Shown in pieces: positions 1-21,800 of a stretch of 64,000 bases of DNA. This stretch comes from Acridotheres tristis (taxonomy: Eukaryota; Chordata; Aves; Passeriformes; Sturnidae). Location of the stretch: contig CM072894.1 in the NCBI GenBank assembly GCA_037013685.1, positions 12,601,449 to 12,665,448 on the forward strand, written 5' to 3'. How positions within the stretch are numbered: the stretch's first letter is position 1; each line of letters begins with the position of its first letter. Under the pieces are notes generated by a model. The model made no database searches. It saw only the letters and a list, made by a program, of their open reading frames with translations, and was not told the DNA's origin. A program made the position numbers and the translations under genes.

Positions 1-3000
1 TGGAAACAAAATTTTAAGAAATGATTAAGAAATGTAACAAAGTTAGAGATGTATCCTTGGCACAAGGGTCCAGACAGAACCTTTGACTTACTAAGTCCCT
101 AAACCATTGATTAACGAAAGTAAGAAAGAGACACCTGATGGTAAAAGTTTACAAACTCCCCGAAAACAAAAGGAAAAGAAACACATCAAAAAAAGAAAAA
201 AAGCTAAAAAACCCCCCAAACCCACAAAAAAACCCAACAAACTAAAAAGAAAAAAAAAAAAAAAGAACCACACCACACACTGTGGTTAGCCTTTTTGAGC
301 AGTCTCCTTTAGCCATGGCAAGAGACTGAGCATATCATGTAGTTATACTAACTTGGATTCCCAGTAATTGGTACATCCTTTCACCAAGGCTGTTTGATCA
401 TGGGTTACCACTGGTATTTTTCTTTAAGTAACAAAAGGGTACACACAGAAAAACGTCAGACTTCCTCAGTGAATCGGAAATGATCACAAGGGATTACAGC
501 TCCCAGTAAAATGGGAGCAGGAGCCAGAGCATGAGAGAATTTAACCTAAGGGGCAGTCACTGGCTCCCTGTTCAAGACCTCAGGAAATGACCTTAACAGA
601 TCTAGATAAATCTAAGCACTGAACAAAACGTATTGAATTTTCAGATATTAAACAGACTAAGAGAGTAAAAAAGATTAACTCAAGCAGAGTAAAAATTGAA
701 TCTGTCTATAAGAAGTGCAGTATTTACAAGGAAAATCTAAATAAATAAAAATTTCACTTCTTGATTTTCTAGCTTGATGTTACCACATATGTATGAAAAC
801 AGAGGTGCTTGTACAACCATGAAGATTCTGCAGTCTCTGGTAGAGAAAGTTTGAGTATTTTACTACTTAACAGAGAGATGACAGCATTTTCCCTAAAAGT
901 ATTTATAATATAGGGTTATAAGAAATATATCAGAACTTCTAATGAAACACATTCCAGTAATCTTTCAACACCAGAAATGCAAAGCTGCTGGCACTAAAGT
1001 AACAATTCTCAAAGAGATTGTTCTAAAAAGCACCGTGCAACAGCTTGGCAGCAAACTAAGTGAGGACCTGAAGGCAGCAAGTGTTATTAATGCAAAAATA
1101 GAACAAACACTGGCATTTCAATATTGGATCACTATCTCCTCCCCCTTTATTTAAATATCCACAGGCAAGACAAAATTTAATGTTTTGGCTATAAGCGCTT
1201 TTCCCCAGACATTAGTTTTTCTTGCTCATGTCTAATAAAAAAGACTCTTAAAAGAGACAGCAATATTAGCAGGCCTAGCTTCAGTGTATTTTTGCTGAGC
1301 TTTTATAAGAATTTTATTGGTAGGAGCAGTGAAGGGTACTGGAAATAACTTATTAGAAAACATTAATTAAGAAAGTGACATTTTATGAAACATAATACAG
1401 CTCCTACATTAAATTCTTACATCAGATCCCATATTATGTTAAAAATCTCTTCTGTGTTTTATTATTCTTTGCAAAAATGTACCAACTGCGCTTCTATGTT
1501 CAAGATGTGGATAGCACACTGGGAGCATGTATAAGGATCTCTTCCTGCCTCACACAAGAAGCTCACCTGGTCTGTGACTCATGTCCTTACATAGACACAC
1601 AACCTAAAGTTCATAGCTGCTAACAGATGACATGAAACACTGATGACAAAACTATTTAATACACAATGTAAAAAAAATTAAGCCAGTGAAGGGAGGAAAT
1701 AGGTGACAGGCTCATATGGAAAGCAGAATGAGCATTTAGCTCAATAATAATTAATACTATGATTTCACAATAAGATAAATATTTCTGCAGTGTGTGAGGC
1801 TAGTGTAAGTCCAAACTGTCTTTTACCAAAACAATTTCTTATCAGAGCCATCCCACAGCCCTCCTTCTGCAAGTGCCTAGGCAGTTTTCCATTAAAATCA
1901 CTGAAATTTTCCTCATCAAATGCCAAATCTTCAACAGAAATCACAATACAATGATATCTTGAGTAAGTGGTAGTAACATCTTTGTCACCTCTTGTCCACT
2001 GACTCCAATTCCAATCACTTCCCAGCTACGCCACACCCTCCTGTGCCAGCAACACTCCAAAGCTTCCTTTTCACATCCAACACATTCTTATCTGAGGCCA
2101 TCATTATTTTTGGCTAAAATGCTCTCGTAACTATAATTCTTGAATTAAAACGATGCCTATTTAAAATAATTGTATGACTGAGCTGAAAACTAGCCATGCT
2201 GATTTTTCCATCACACTTGAAGAATCCTTATCTGAAAGTGCAACTCTTCCACATACTTTGTTTTGAATTTAAGTGACAGGTTAGCAGTTGCCATTCATCT
2301 GCATCAATGGCTCAAGAGCATTTGCTTTTATGGTTTTTAAGGAAGCATTAAAAGGTATTTGCTGTTCTCTGCTGTTTCTTTGGTAATGCCTAACTACAGG
2401 GCAGGCTAGCTCCAAGGATTGGACCCTTTTCTCCTGAAACTACAGAATGAGTGCAAATTCCATACAAGAGAAACAAAAGGAAGATTTAAGCAAAAGGATC
2501 TGATCCTTGAATATCTACAATGCTTCAGGTTGTACCTAATTCCTTGCCTGGAGTCACACAGTCAAAATACTGAAGTCAACAAAAATAAGTTACCCCTAAA
2601 TTCAATGGGAGTTTCTCTTGAATTTTACAGATAAGGGTTCTTTGGTTTTGATTAAAATTACCCCACACAGTCATCACAGCAGCCTATGAAATTACTTTTT
2701 GCAGGCTACCCTGATTCCACAGTTGTCTAGGAAAGTGGGAAAAATCATGCATAATTCAACTACATCAAAGAAAATCTTTTTTTTTCCTACTGAAAGGTAT
2801 TTAGCTATGTGCTTGGCTTGAAGAATGAGAGCACATTTAAAAGGATAGGGGTCAAGACCATCTGAAATACTTGAACTTTTCAAATAACTGGTACCTTGCT
2901 GAGTCAGGAACAAATTGGAAAGAAAGTACAGTATGCTATCACAAACGAAAAAAGACAGGAAAAGAAATGGCCTTAAATGCTCTTACTTGTATGCCTCCAT

Positions 3001-3538
3001 ATGTTTGCACATGTAGGTTTTCTTTGCACAATTTACACGATTACCTAATTCTTTTTAATGAGTTCATTAATATAATTCCAACTTGTAAATTAAGGGGATG
3101 TTTCTAACCTTTGAACAAATTTTACCTTTAAGTCTAAAATAAGCAACTGCACTTTTCAAACATCAAGTTTTAGTATAAATTAATTAAGCTTATAATAACC
3201 TAAGACATAATCTAAAAATTAAATGTAAAAATCATTGCACTCATTAAAGATATATAGAAAATAAACATTTTGACAACATATATTTTGCACTCATCATTTG
3301 TTTTTTTCCAGCCTTACGTGTTGGGGCAGCGAGCTAGAAACTGTTACTTAAACTGGAATTTGTGCCAGGAATCTCATTCACAACTTCTGAGTCAGCTCTC
3401 CCACCCTTGCTGGATCTTCAAGCCTCAAAGTAACATAGCGTGCACTTACTCTAATTAACTGCTTTTGGTGGCTGTGGATTTCAGGAAACAAAACCACAAA
3501 GCACTCTCTCAGCACAGAGAAGGAGATGTAGAGACTAC
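1..3538 (-). other. PARD3B: PARD3B intron after the last exon seen (partial)
   Basis: AT-rich DNA read as intron because the exon at 3539-3668 ends in phase 1 with a donor. Only an A/C-rich tract near the start is distinctive. I scanned the minus strand for the next conserved coding block of PARD3B and found none. No transposon, RNA gene or plus-strand gene is recognisable. Confidence 0.8.
181..280. repeat. A/C-rich low-complexity tract
   Basis: About 100 bases almost without T and with few G, made of A-runs broken by C-runs and ending in CACCACACAC. Lysine-rich frames across it are an effect of composition, not a gene. Confidence 0.85.
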
Positions 3539-3668
3539 CTTTTATTCCTTCCTGAGGACTGCATGTTACAAATTGCTGGAGAATGGTATCATTGCGTCGG
3601 GAAGCAGCTGCGAAGTTATGACTCCCGTCAAAGGCTGATTTCTGAAAGACTCCCTGCTCTGAACGTTC
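3539..3668 (-). CDS. PARD3B: PARD3B exon: linker just after PDZ3
   Basis: This 130-nt exon encodes joined residues 422-464 plus one base: ERSEQGVFQKSAFDGSHNFA, then AASRRNDTILQQFVTCSPQE and GIK. The first half is variable. The second half keeps an island, SRRND and CSPQ, that I recall from mammalian PARD3B, and this settles the frame. The acceptor ends GTTTTTCCCTTAG. The donor AAAAG|GTAGTC is weak at +4 to +6. The exon begins in phase 0 and ends in phase 1, so the next exon must start with two bases completing a G codon; I could not find it in the remaining 3.5 kb. In PARD3 the atypical PKC-binding segment lies further downstream, and the beta paralog is reported not to bind aPKC in the same way. 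No such motif is visible in this exon. Confidence 0.93.
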
Positions 3669-13332
<9,664 letters not shown>

Positions 13333-16300
13333 TCACTGTGAATGGTATCCACAGATTTGTACAGTAAGAAATAGTCCTCTTTTCCAGAAAGTAACTTGAA
13401 GAAACAGCCTTATAATCAACAGTGCATTTAGCTGACATTTTGTCACAAGATCTGGCTTAAAATGTTACTTTTAATGATACCTGGGAATATGCTTAAATAG
13501 AAGGTAAAATAGCTTAGTTCCACATGATATAAAACTAATGTTGCAGCAGAATGTAGAAAAGACGTTTATACACAGCTGCATTAAAAATGTAAGCCATAAA
13601 ACTCTCAACATCTTTACATGCAGCTCACAAACTATAATGACAGTTATACTGTTAAATCCCATTCCCCTTTGAAAATTGAGTTTCATCCTTAAAAAATTAC
13701 CCTTCCCTTAAACCTGTCTGCAGAGGAAAGCTGGTGTAACAAAAGCAAAGGTGAAAATTGAAAGCATGGTAACTTATTCTGCACTAACTCCCTTAGTACA
13801 TACTTTTATTCCATAGAGGTTTGATTGTTCTTTTTTCTTTCTGGTGTAGGTTAATCCTAAGATTTTCTCTAGATTAGAGAGCTGTTTACAAGACTGCCAA
13901 GTCAAGCATACAGAGCTATGGAAGAACAGAAAGAACTTTCTCTTACTGTACACTGTATCTGCAGTTTTGTAGGGCTGTCTGTTGCTGGGCAGAGGGGAAG
14001 GGGGCGTGGTTGTCTTTTTAAAAGCAGGTTAGAATCATAAAATTAAACAAAATCAAATTTTTGCCTGAAATATTTATCTTGGCACACCTCAAAAATAAAA
14101 CAAGGACACTATTACAGAATAGTGTTCACGGAAAGTGTTAGTGCAACAGGCCTTATGCAACACATTCGATTTTATTCCATTTTTCTTTCTCCATGTAACT
14201 CTAAGACAACTAATAAGCTTTTTTTTTCTTGTCATTTGGACATTTTCTATTCTTTTAAACAGCATTATTAAAAAATTAATAGGAAAAAATACTATGAAAA
14301 GGAAGCACACAGACAATTACAAGTTGAAAGATGACTGACTGCTGCCTTCCAAGGGTGTCAAATACTTATGTCAAATTATCAAGTAGAGAGAGGCCACCTG
14401 CAAGTGTGCAGTAGCTGGGCCAATCCTCCTCTTTCCCCATGGAGGATCACTTCCAGGACTGCAGCACAAACAGCATCAATGCAATTGTCAACAAAGGTGC
14501 CAGCAGTACAGATGTTTCCTCAGCAGCCAGAGCACACCTCTGCATTCAGCTATCATGCCGTCTGAGCAACAAAAGTATGACCCCAGAACTAAGAGCACAA
14601 ATTAATATCCTGAAGAAATAGTAGCACCTAAGCATACTTGCATTTATTTCAGATGCCCTTTTACTGATGATGAGCCACCACTGGTTAAATAGGAATCACA
14701 TCAGCCAGAAAACTGACTATCAATCTCAACCCCAATATGCACCATGTTTAAATTTTTCCTGGAATGTAACTACATGATATTAAAGTCAATACAATTTGTG
14801 TAACTGACAAATATAAAAATGACAAAGCACCAACACCGACAATTGTCTTGATACCAGCATTCACCTCCAGTACCTAAGTTACACATTTGTGCTTCTGTTT
14901 TTGTTCACCAAAAGTACAGAGTTCTCAGTTACACATCTGTCACTTTTACTTCTTAGCTTTGGATGTGGACGTCCTGAACATAACCCCTCCAAAACCTATG
15001 AATTTTTAACAACTGTGAACAATACAGAATGGTAACTTGTAAACACTCCTCCTCTGACTTCAGAAGAACCAGTGTAAGGAAAAAAAAACAAGACTGGCCT
15101 TCTACAATAACCATGTTGTGTTTAACTTTCTCAAGGTTTTAGAGAAAAGATTTTCTGCCAAATCTTTTGTTTATTTCAACTTGCACATATTCTTGTCAAT
15201 TGATTCCAAACTCTTAGATCAGAACTCTACTCAACTGGCACATCCTGTCAAGAACTGGACAGAAGCAATTCTTCTCAGGGTCTCAGACATGTGATGACTC
15301 CTGCCTTTAGGACAGGACTTGGTATTACTTTCCTGTTCCCCATGGCAAGCAGTTCCTGTGTGTTTCTGCTTTCCTTCCATTTTAATCTGCACATCTGCAC
15401 TAGACTTTCCCCTTCTCTGTGTCAATACTGTGGTTTTGTCTTTGCCCACACCACGAGAAAGGCAGTGAGGGGGCTGTTACCACAGGACACACAGCTGCTG
15501 GTGCTCAGGCCTGTCACAACCAGAGCAATCACAAACTGCTTTATAGTGCTACCTCAGTGCAAACTTGGACTTCATATAAAGCTGAATTTGGTTACCTATC
15601 TGAGTTTCTCAATATTCTCTATTTCCCAGCTTCCTATAACATAATTATGCTGTGCACTAGCCCTTGTCCACATCACTCTATGCATGCCTGGATGTGTTCA
15701 TTAGGACTCCAGACAAGTACAGCAAACTTTTGCCTCTATTCCATTTCCTATGTTTTCCTTAGTACTTAAATTGGAATCTGTGACATTTGCCTACCATTTT
15801 CCTTGCTACAGTTTTCTATGAAACAGATCACTTAATCATATCAAAACCTCAGTAAATTTAATGTAAGCTGCTTTTACCTATTACTGGAGAACGCAGTAAT
15901 ATTTTTTAAAGTCCTTCACAAGTTTCTTGTTCAACATAGTCCAATCATCCCAAACATCTCTCCTTTTCATTATTTATATTCAGCTTTATCTAAAGATCCA
16001 GCAAAAACTTATTTTAAAATAACGTTGAACTTTGTCTACTAATACTATTAAAATGTGTTTCCCATGATGGAGGCTGAATGACAATTCAAAGGTTTCACAG
16101 GGATGGGTAAGAGGAAAGGAGATGCATATCTACAAGTCAGTGGTTAATTCACTGTAAGACAAGTAAACTCTGTCTTCACTCCCTTAAAATTTTCCTCAGC
16201 TACCCACTGTAGCATCTGATAGAAAATGCCTGGTAGTTAGTCTACAACATCAAGACTATTTGGTGAAAATACAAGATTGAAAATCTTATTTGTGGGAGGA

Positions 16301-17089
16301 TGTGAGAAGCAGCAGAAGGGAGGAAAACCAGAGGAGAGAAAAAGGATGAACAAAATCTAGAAGCTTGATTTCATCGTATACTTGCTGAATATTTTCAAAT
16401 TATTATCCTGATCATAATGCTCTTCCCAAGCAATACCTTTCACTGATGATAAAAAGAGCTCCAGCCATCCTTAACTTAACAGCTCATCAATTAACTGCTT
16501 CTTTTGGGCAACTAATTTAATGAATGATGGCCCCTGTTCCTAGAATATGCAGGTATGAATATTAAATGCTGATAGTGACTCATAGAGCTGGATTCCTACT
16601 GCTTCTATTTCCCTGACTTTGCTAAAACATTATCCCAAGACATTAATACTTTACAATATAGCAACCACCATCAGCTAAATTATGGTCTGGTAAAGGAAAT
16701 CCTCTCCAATGCACTAAACCTTGAATTCTATTAGAAACACTTCTTACCTCAAGATCATTCTAGAATCTGAACTCACTCAAACACAGAATGAATGAAATGG
16801 GCTGCAACACAAATATGTTTCTAGCCTGGAAAAAAATTAAAGCTTTATGTTATAAATTACCCAGTCAACAACCACATCCTGTATTTTCCATAATAAATGT
16901 ATCATACCCCAGCAGTTCAGGATTAAATGATAGTATATCACTGAAGCTATTCCCTACTGCAGACATAGGAAAGTAACTCAATTGTAGCAGGATAAACAAG
17001 AAATCTTCACATCAATCAAAGTCCAGATATCTAAGTGGTGATCCCTCAGGATGGTTAGGGCTTTGAGATAGCCTGGTTTATACTTTTCA

Positions 17090-18740
17090 CACAGTCCCAG
17101 AGTAGGTATGGTTGGAAGGGAGAACAGGGTCATCAGGCCCAATCCCCCTTCTCAAGCAGGGTCATCGTGGAGCACAGCACAGGATTGTGTCTAGGTGGTT
17201 CTTGAATGTCTCCAGCAAGAAAGACTCCACATTCTTGAGCTCCCTCATCCTTTCCTCATACCAGAGATGCTCGAGTTCCTTAATCATCTTTGTTGCCATC
17301 CTCTGGACTCGCTCCAGCAGCTCCGTGTCTCTCTTGTGCTGAGGAGCCCAGAACTGGACTCAGCACTCCAGATGTGCCTCACCAGGGCTGAGCAGAGGGG
17401 CAGGATCAGCTCCCCGACCTGCTGGCAATGCTCTTCCTAATGCACTCCAGGATCCCATTGGCCTTCTTGGCCACAGGGGCACACTGATGGCTCATGGACA
17501 ACTTATTGTCCATCAGGATCCCCAGGTCATTCTCTGCAGAGCTGCTCCAGTAGGCAATCCCCAGCCTGTGCTGGTTCCTCCCTGGATGTGGGACTCTGGA
17601 TTTGGCTTTGTTAAATTTGTTAAATTTCCCTGCCCATCTCTCCAACCTGTCAGGGTCCTTCTGAAGGGCTGCAGGGGGGATCAGCCACTCCTCCCAGTGA
17701 GCCTGCTAGGGAGACATCTGCCCCTTCACCCAAGTCACTGATGGATAATGGGCCCAGTATTGAACCTTGGGGGACACCAAGGCATCCAACGAGCCCCTGT
17801 GCCACTGTTCAGCCATTTCTCAATACACATCACTGTCCACTCACCCAGTCCACACTTCCTGAGTTGGCCTATGAGTATGTGGTGAGAGACAGTGTTGACA
17901 GCCTTGCTGAAGTCGAGGTAGACAATGTCCCTCATCCATCCAGGCACTTGTTTCATTTTAAAAGGCAATCAGGTTAGTCAAGCATGATTTACCATTACTG
18001 AATCCATGCTGGCTACTCCTGATTATCTTCTTGTCATCCATCTGTTCCCATCCAGGGAACAGAGTTCCCTAGGTTTTCCTTCTTGCCCTTTCTGAAGACT
18101 TGGGGTGATATTTGTTTTCCTCCAGTCCTTGGACACCATTCCTAACCACCACAACCTTTCAAAGATGATTGTGAACGGCCTCCACAGCTCTCTCAGCATT
18201 TGTGGATGCATCCCATCAGGGCCTATGGACTTGTGGGTGTCAGGTTTGCTTAGGTGCTCTCTAACCCAATCCTTCTTGACCAAGGGAAATGCTTTCCAAC
18301 ATTCCTTTACCCTTGTCTCCCAGGTCAGAGAATCCTGAGGGCAGGCCTTGCCAGTGAAGACCGATTCAAAAAAGGTGTTTGGTAACTCTGCCTTCTCTGC
18401 ATCTTCTGTTACCAGGCTCCCTGTTATCTTTAGTAATGGCCCCACATTATCCTTGGTTTTCCTTTTGTTATGGATGTATTTGAAGAAGCCCTTCTTGTTG
18501 TCCTTGACATCCTTGGTCAGATTTAATTCCAGATGGGCCGTGGCCTTCCTTATCTTGTTTTTACTTACTCTGACAACCTCTCTATATTCATTCCAAGTGA
18601 CCTGACCCTGTTTCCATCTCCTGTGTATTTCCTGCTTACACTTGAGTAATGACAGAAGTTCTCTATTCATCCACATAGCTCTCTTGTTCCCTTTGCCGAA
18701 TTTCTTGCTCATTTCTTTCCTTTAAGAGGGGTACACTGAG
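17090..18740 (-). mobile_element. CR1 LINE, 5'-truncated, old copy
   Basis: A non-LTR retrotransposon of the CR1 family lies in the gene's sense orientation. About 1.65 kb remains of roughly 4.5 kb for a full element. The plus-strand text near 17110 (GGTTGGAAGGGAG) is the reverse of the usual CR1 3' end. Inside, conserved CR1 protein strings occur in the expected order on the minus strand: GPDGMHPQMLREL, then YLDFSKAVNTVSHHIL, then LSMSHQC and KKANGILECIR. The 5' border near 18740 is where likeness to the CR1 ORF2 middle part stops. No clean target-site duplication was found. Borders are good to about 20-30 bases. Confidence 0.93.
17406..18715 (-). pseudogene. CR1 ORF2 remnant (reverse transcriptase part)
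   Basis: This is the decayed second reading frame of the CR1 element. The first 229 codons (18712-18023) remain open. They cover the segment between endonuclease and reverse transcriptase (ELNLTKDVKDNKKGFFKYI) and the first reverse transcriptase blocks (GPDGMHPQMLREL, FERLWWLGMVSKDWR). The frame is lost near 18060-18023 and resumes at about 17968-17735 with catalytic block A (YLDFSKA, Asp kept). The segment that should carry the FADD catalytic box, around 17650-17730, is broken by stops and no longer shows the two aspartates, although the following GGVAD-like text survives at the DNA level. The last part, 17645-17406, is readable to the C-terminal region. The endonuclease is absent. The copy cannot be active. 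Confidence 0.88.
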
Positions 18741-18798
18741 ACAGGAATACTCTTAAGTATTAATAAAATTTACTCAACAGAGACGCAGGTTGAAGTTA

Positions 18799-18857
18799 AC
18801 AACAAAACACCTCACAACCAAAAACTCCAACACAAAACCAAAAAACAACCCAACACT
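18799..18857. repeat. A/C-rich tract next to the CR1 copy
   Basis: Fifty-nine bases of nearly pure A and C (ACAAAACACCTCACAACC and similar). It begins about 60 bases beyond the 5' border of the CR1 element and is not part of it. Confidence 0.8.
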
Positions 18858-21800
18858 TTAATAATAAGTCTACACTGTTCATTTTGTCCTTGCCAGGACA
18901 GGCAGGTCCTTCCTTCAGCTTTGCTAAATCTTAGCTTGTCAGCTTTCAGTGGCTTCCACAGCTGCAATAAGCTCTGAACAGTCCTCTCCTGGTAAGCATA
19001 CCTCTGCAGCCTAGGGATGTTTGTTCTCTAATATTTATAGGGGTCTACCAGCCACAGCTTCTGCTCAAAGCTGTGGTTGCACCATCCAGCATTCTAGGCA
19101 GCTCCTGACCTCCCTCAATTGCTTGGGGAAGACAAAGATCTCCTCTCTCTTTCCTGGACCAGAAGGAAACAGACAGAAAATGTCTAAGAGGAAATCTTTT
19201 TTCTTGCTGTCCAGATTTGGTGGTGATACAGAACAGCGCAAACAACCAAACAGGTACTACCCCTCTCAAGGGAAATCAGGGCAGGAATGTTTTAAACTAC
19301 AATATACCTGCATGCAACTTCAGTAAAATCAATTCTGACATTTACTGAATCACCAGAAGCCAGACAGGAAAGTTCAGTAAATTTATATGAAGGTGAGAGA
19401 ACAGAGAGTTTTCTAGATATGAAAGCAGAAAGCCCTAATAACACAGTACTAAATAATATTCAGCAATGCAGACTGAAAACCTGTATCTAAGGGTCTCAGG
19501 ATACATTTAATTAATCTTCTGCCAATAATACTAATTTTCAGCAGCACATCTATACCTCAGATATCTGATTTCTTATTTAAAAGCTTACAATAAAGGATTA
19601 TTAAAAATAATCTAAAATTTTACTGGTCTCACCAATAAATTCTCAGTATTTTAAAGACCACAGAGAATACTTCTAGCCTTCTCTTACTCCCATAATACAC
19701 AACTGCTCAGTCACCATAGCAGTGGAATCAGAACTATAACCTTTGAAAAGTACTGTGCATTTTATTCTTCAACTTCCTACTTATTCCATAGTTATATCTA
19801 CACAATATTGTGTCAATCCTCTGTCTACCATGAGACACCACTTTCAATTAGTCCTTTTATTTCATCTTACAATGCCTGTTCTCATTGACCACAGCACTTT
19901 TAATCTGTGGATTTATGATAACCTAATGCTAATATCTCACTGGAAAGGTTGCCTTATATATCCTTATTGTGTTTTTCACCAAAAGAGAAGCTTACAAAAA
20001 AAAATAGCTCTCACTTAGGCAGGAAGGAAATAGCATTTGTTTAACACAACAAGAGACCTTTCAGTACCTGTCTGGTGCCCTTGACCAACACACTATTATG
20101 GCCTCTCAATATGTTGACTGCCCCTTGCCTGGCTGCTCATTTCTGATAAGAGATGTCAACTCCCTGGGGTGTCATTCAGAGCTGACAGCAAAAGGTAAAG
20201 GACCCAGGAGGGTTATTTTCAAAGGTTTATGAAGGAAATAAGACATTTGCATGCATTTGCAATGACTTTCTGATAAAAACATTTAAATTGTGGCACCACA
20301 TACCTATTACTGGTAGAAAATGTTGAAAAGAAGATACCCTCTATTTGCATCATGCTCCATGTTCTTTCCAAGCACTTAGCCACAATTAAGAAATACTCTG
20401 CTGACAGCTCAGTCATTCAGTCACTATAAAATCTGCACTGTATTTTGCAACAGACATATTATAACACTCAGTAATACTGAAAGGTAATACACAGTTGTAA
20501 TCTTGTCACAATCTAGTAAATAACTGAAATCAGTGTTGCATGTATTCATCTTTAGCATTTCTGACAGTTTTTTATATTGGCTTCTTTAAAATTATCTGTA
20601 CTCCATACTGCAATAAAAACTAAATAACCACTAATGGCACACCCTGCTAAGACAAGAAAGGCAGTAGCAAATCCATGAAGATATATGATAGCATGCTTGG
20701 ATAATTTTAACATTAAGACAGTACACTTAAAATTTGTGTCATGTTACATAGAATGTTTGAATTATGTAGATTCTCTGGAATTATAGCCTCATAAACTGAC
20801 AAAACTAGCTCTTCATCCAAGGTAGATACAGTGCATTTCAGGAATGGAGATCCCCCAGTTTGCTTGACTTGCCTATTCAAGAACCCACCAAGGAAACGGT
20901 TTGCCCTTGCAAAAGTTTTGCATTTGTAATTTGGTATGCATTGCTCCTCAACGTTAAAAAATGCAGTCTCACTTAACCTTCTAAGCCATGTAACTGTAAG
21001 AAACACAGGGAGAAAAATTAGGTAGTTCAGTCCTCAGTCAAGGCTGGCCTAACTGTGAAAACACCCATTTTCAGCCCATGTATGGGGTAAGCCGTCGTGC
21101 CTTACACACCCTACTGAGCTGGAGCTTCATGCAGTTGTCACCTTGGCACTTAGAGACTAAAATCTTATCACACATGAAGATGGAAGTCTGCATGGTATTT
21201 TCAGGGTGAATTTAGGGTTGCTGCTACTGTATTATTTCAGAATTCATTCCAGGCACGGGTCACAGAACACAGTGACATACAAATCCAACTCTTTACTCAT
21301 TTTAGTGCTTACTGTTTTAAAGGTATAGTAAACAAAGCAATAAGTTTCATAATTCTTTTATGCCTACTTCAAACACCACACACATCTGTTTTACATTAAG
21401 TCAGCCTAGAAAAACTTTTTTCTAAGTTTATGTATTCTAAGATAGAAAGATTTTAGAAATGTTCATATGGTATATGGAATAGCACTGGTGACCCTTGTAA
21501 ATGGCAAGGCATTACATTTGTTAGAGGCATTTAAAAATTGCCCAAATACTCTGGTTTTATTAAATGCAAATATTGTAGACCTGGGTAAATGCATCTAAAA
21601 TATATGAAGACTCAATTTCTGTTAAGACCAGATTTTATATGCTTCTATTCTGATGTATATATACTTATGATTTCATACATTAAAGTCGGCTTCCAAATAA
21701 TTTTGGGCAACCTCAGAGCTAAGACTTATATTATCAAGTAAGCAGTTATTACTTCCCAGTGTTCTGAGATAGGGTTCCTAAACCTAGGAATTTTGGGTAG

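Noticed and set aside
107..289. Lysine-rich plus-strand frame and its Phe/Leu-rich antisense
   Set aside because: Both come from the A/C-rich tract and carry no protein signal beyond composition.
15291..15769. Two overlapping plus-strand frames of 117 and 116 codons
   Set aside because: Two frames open over one stretch means a local lack of stops, not two genes. No similarity recognised.
17112..17741. Several plus-strand frames across 17.1-17.7 kb
   Set aside because: Antisense of the CR1 element, whose coding strand is minus.
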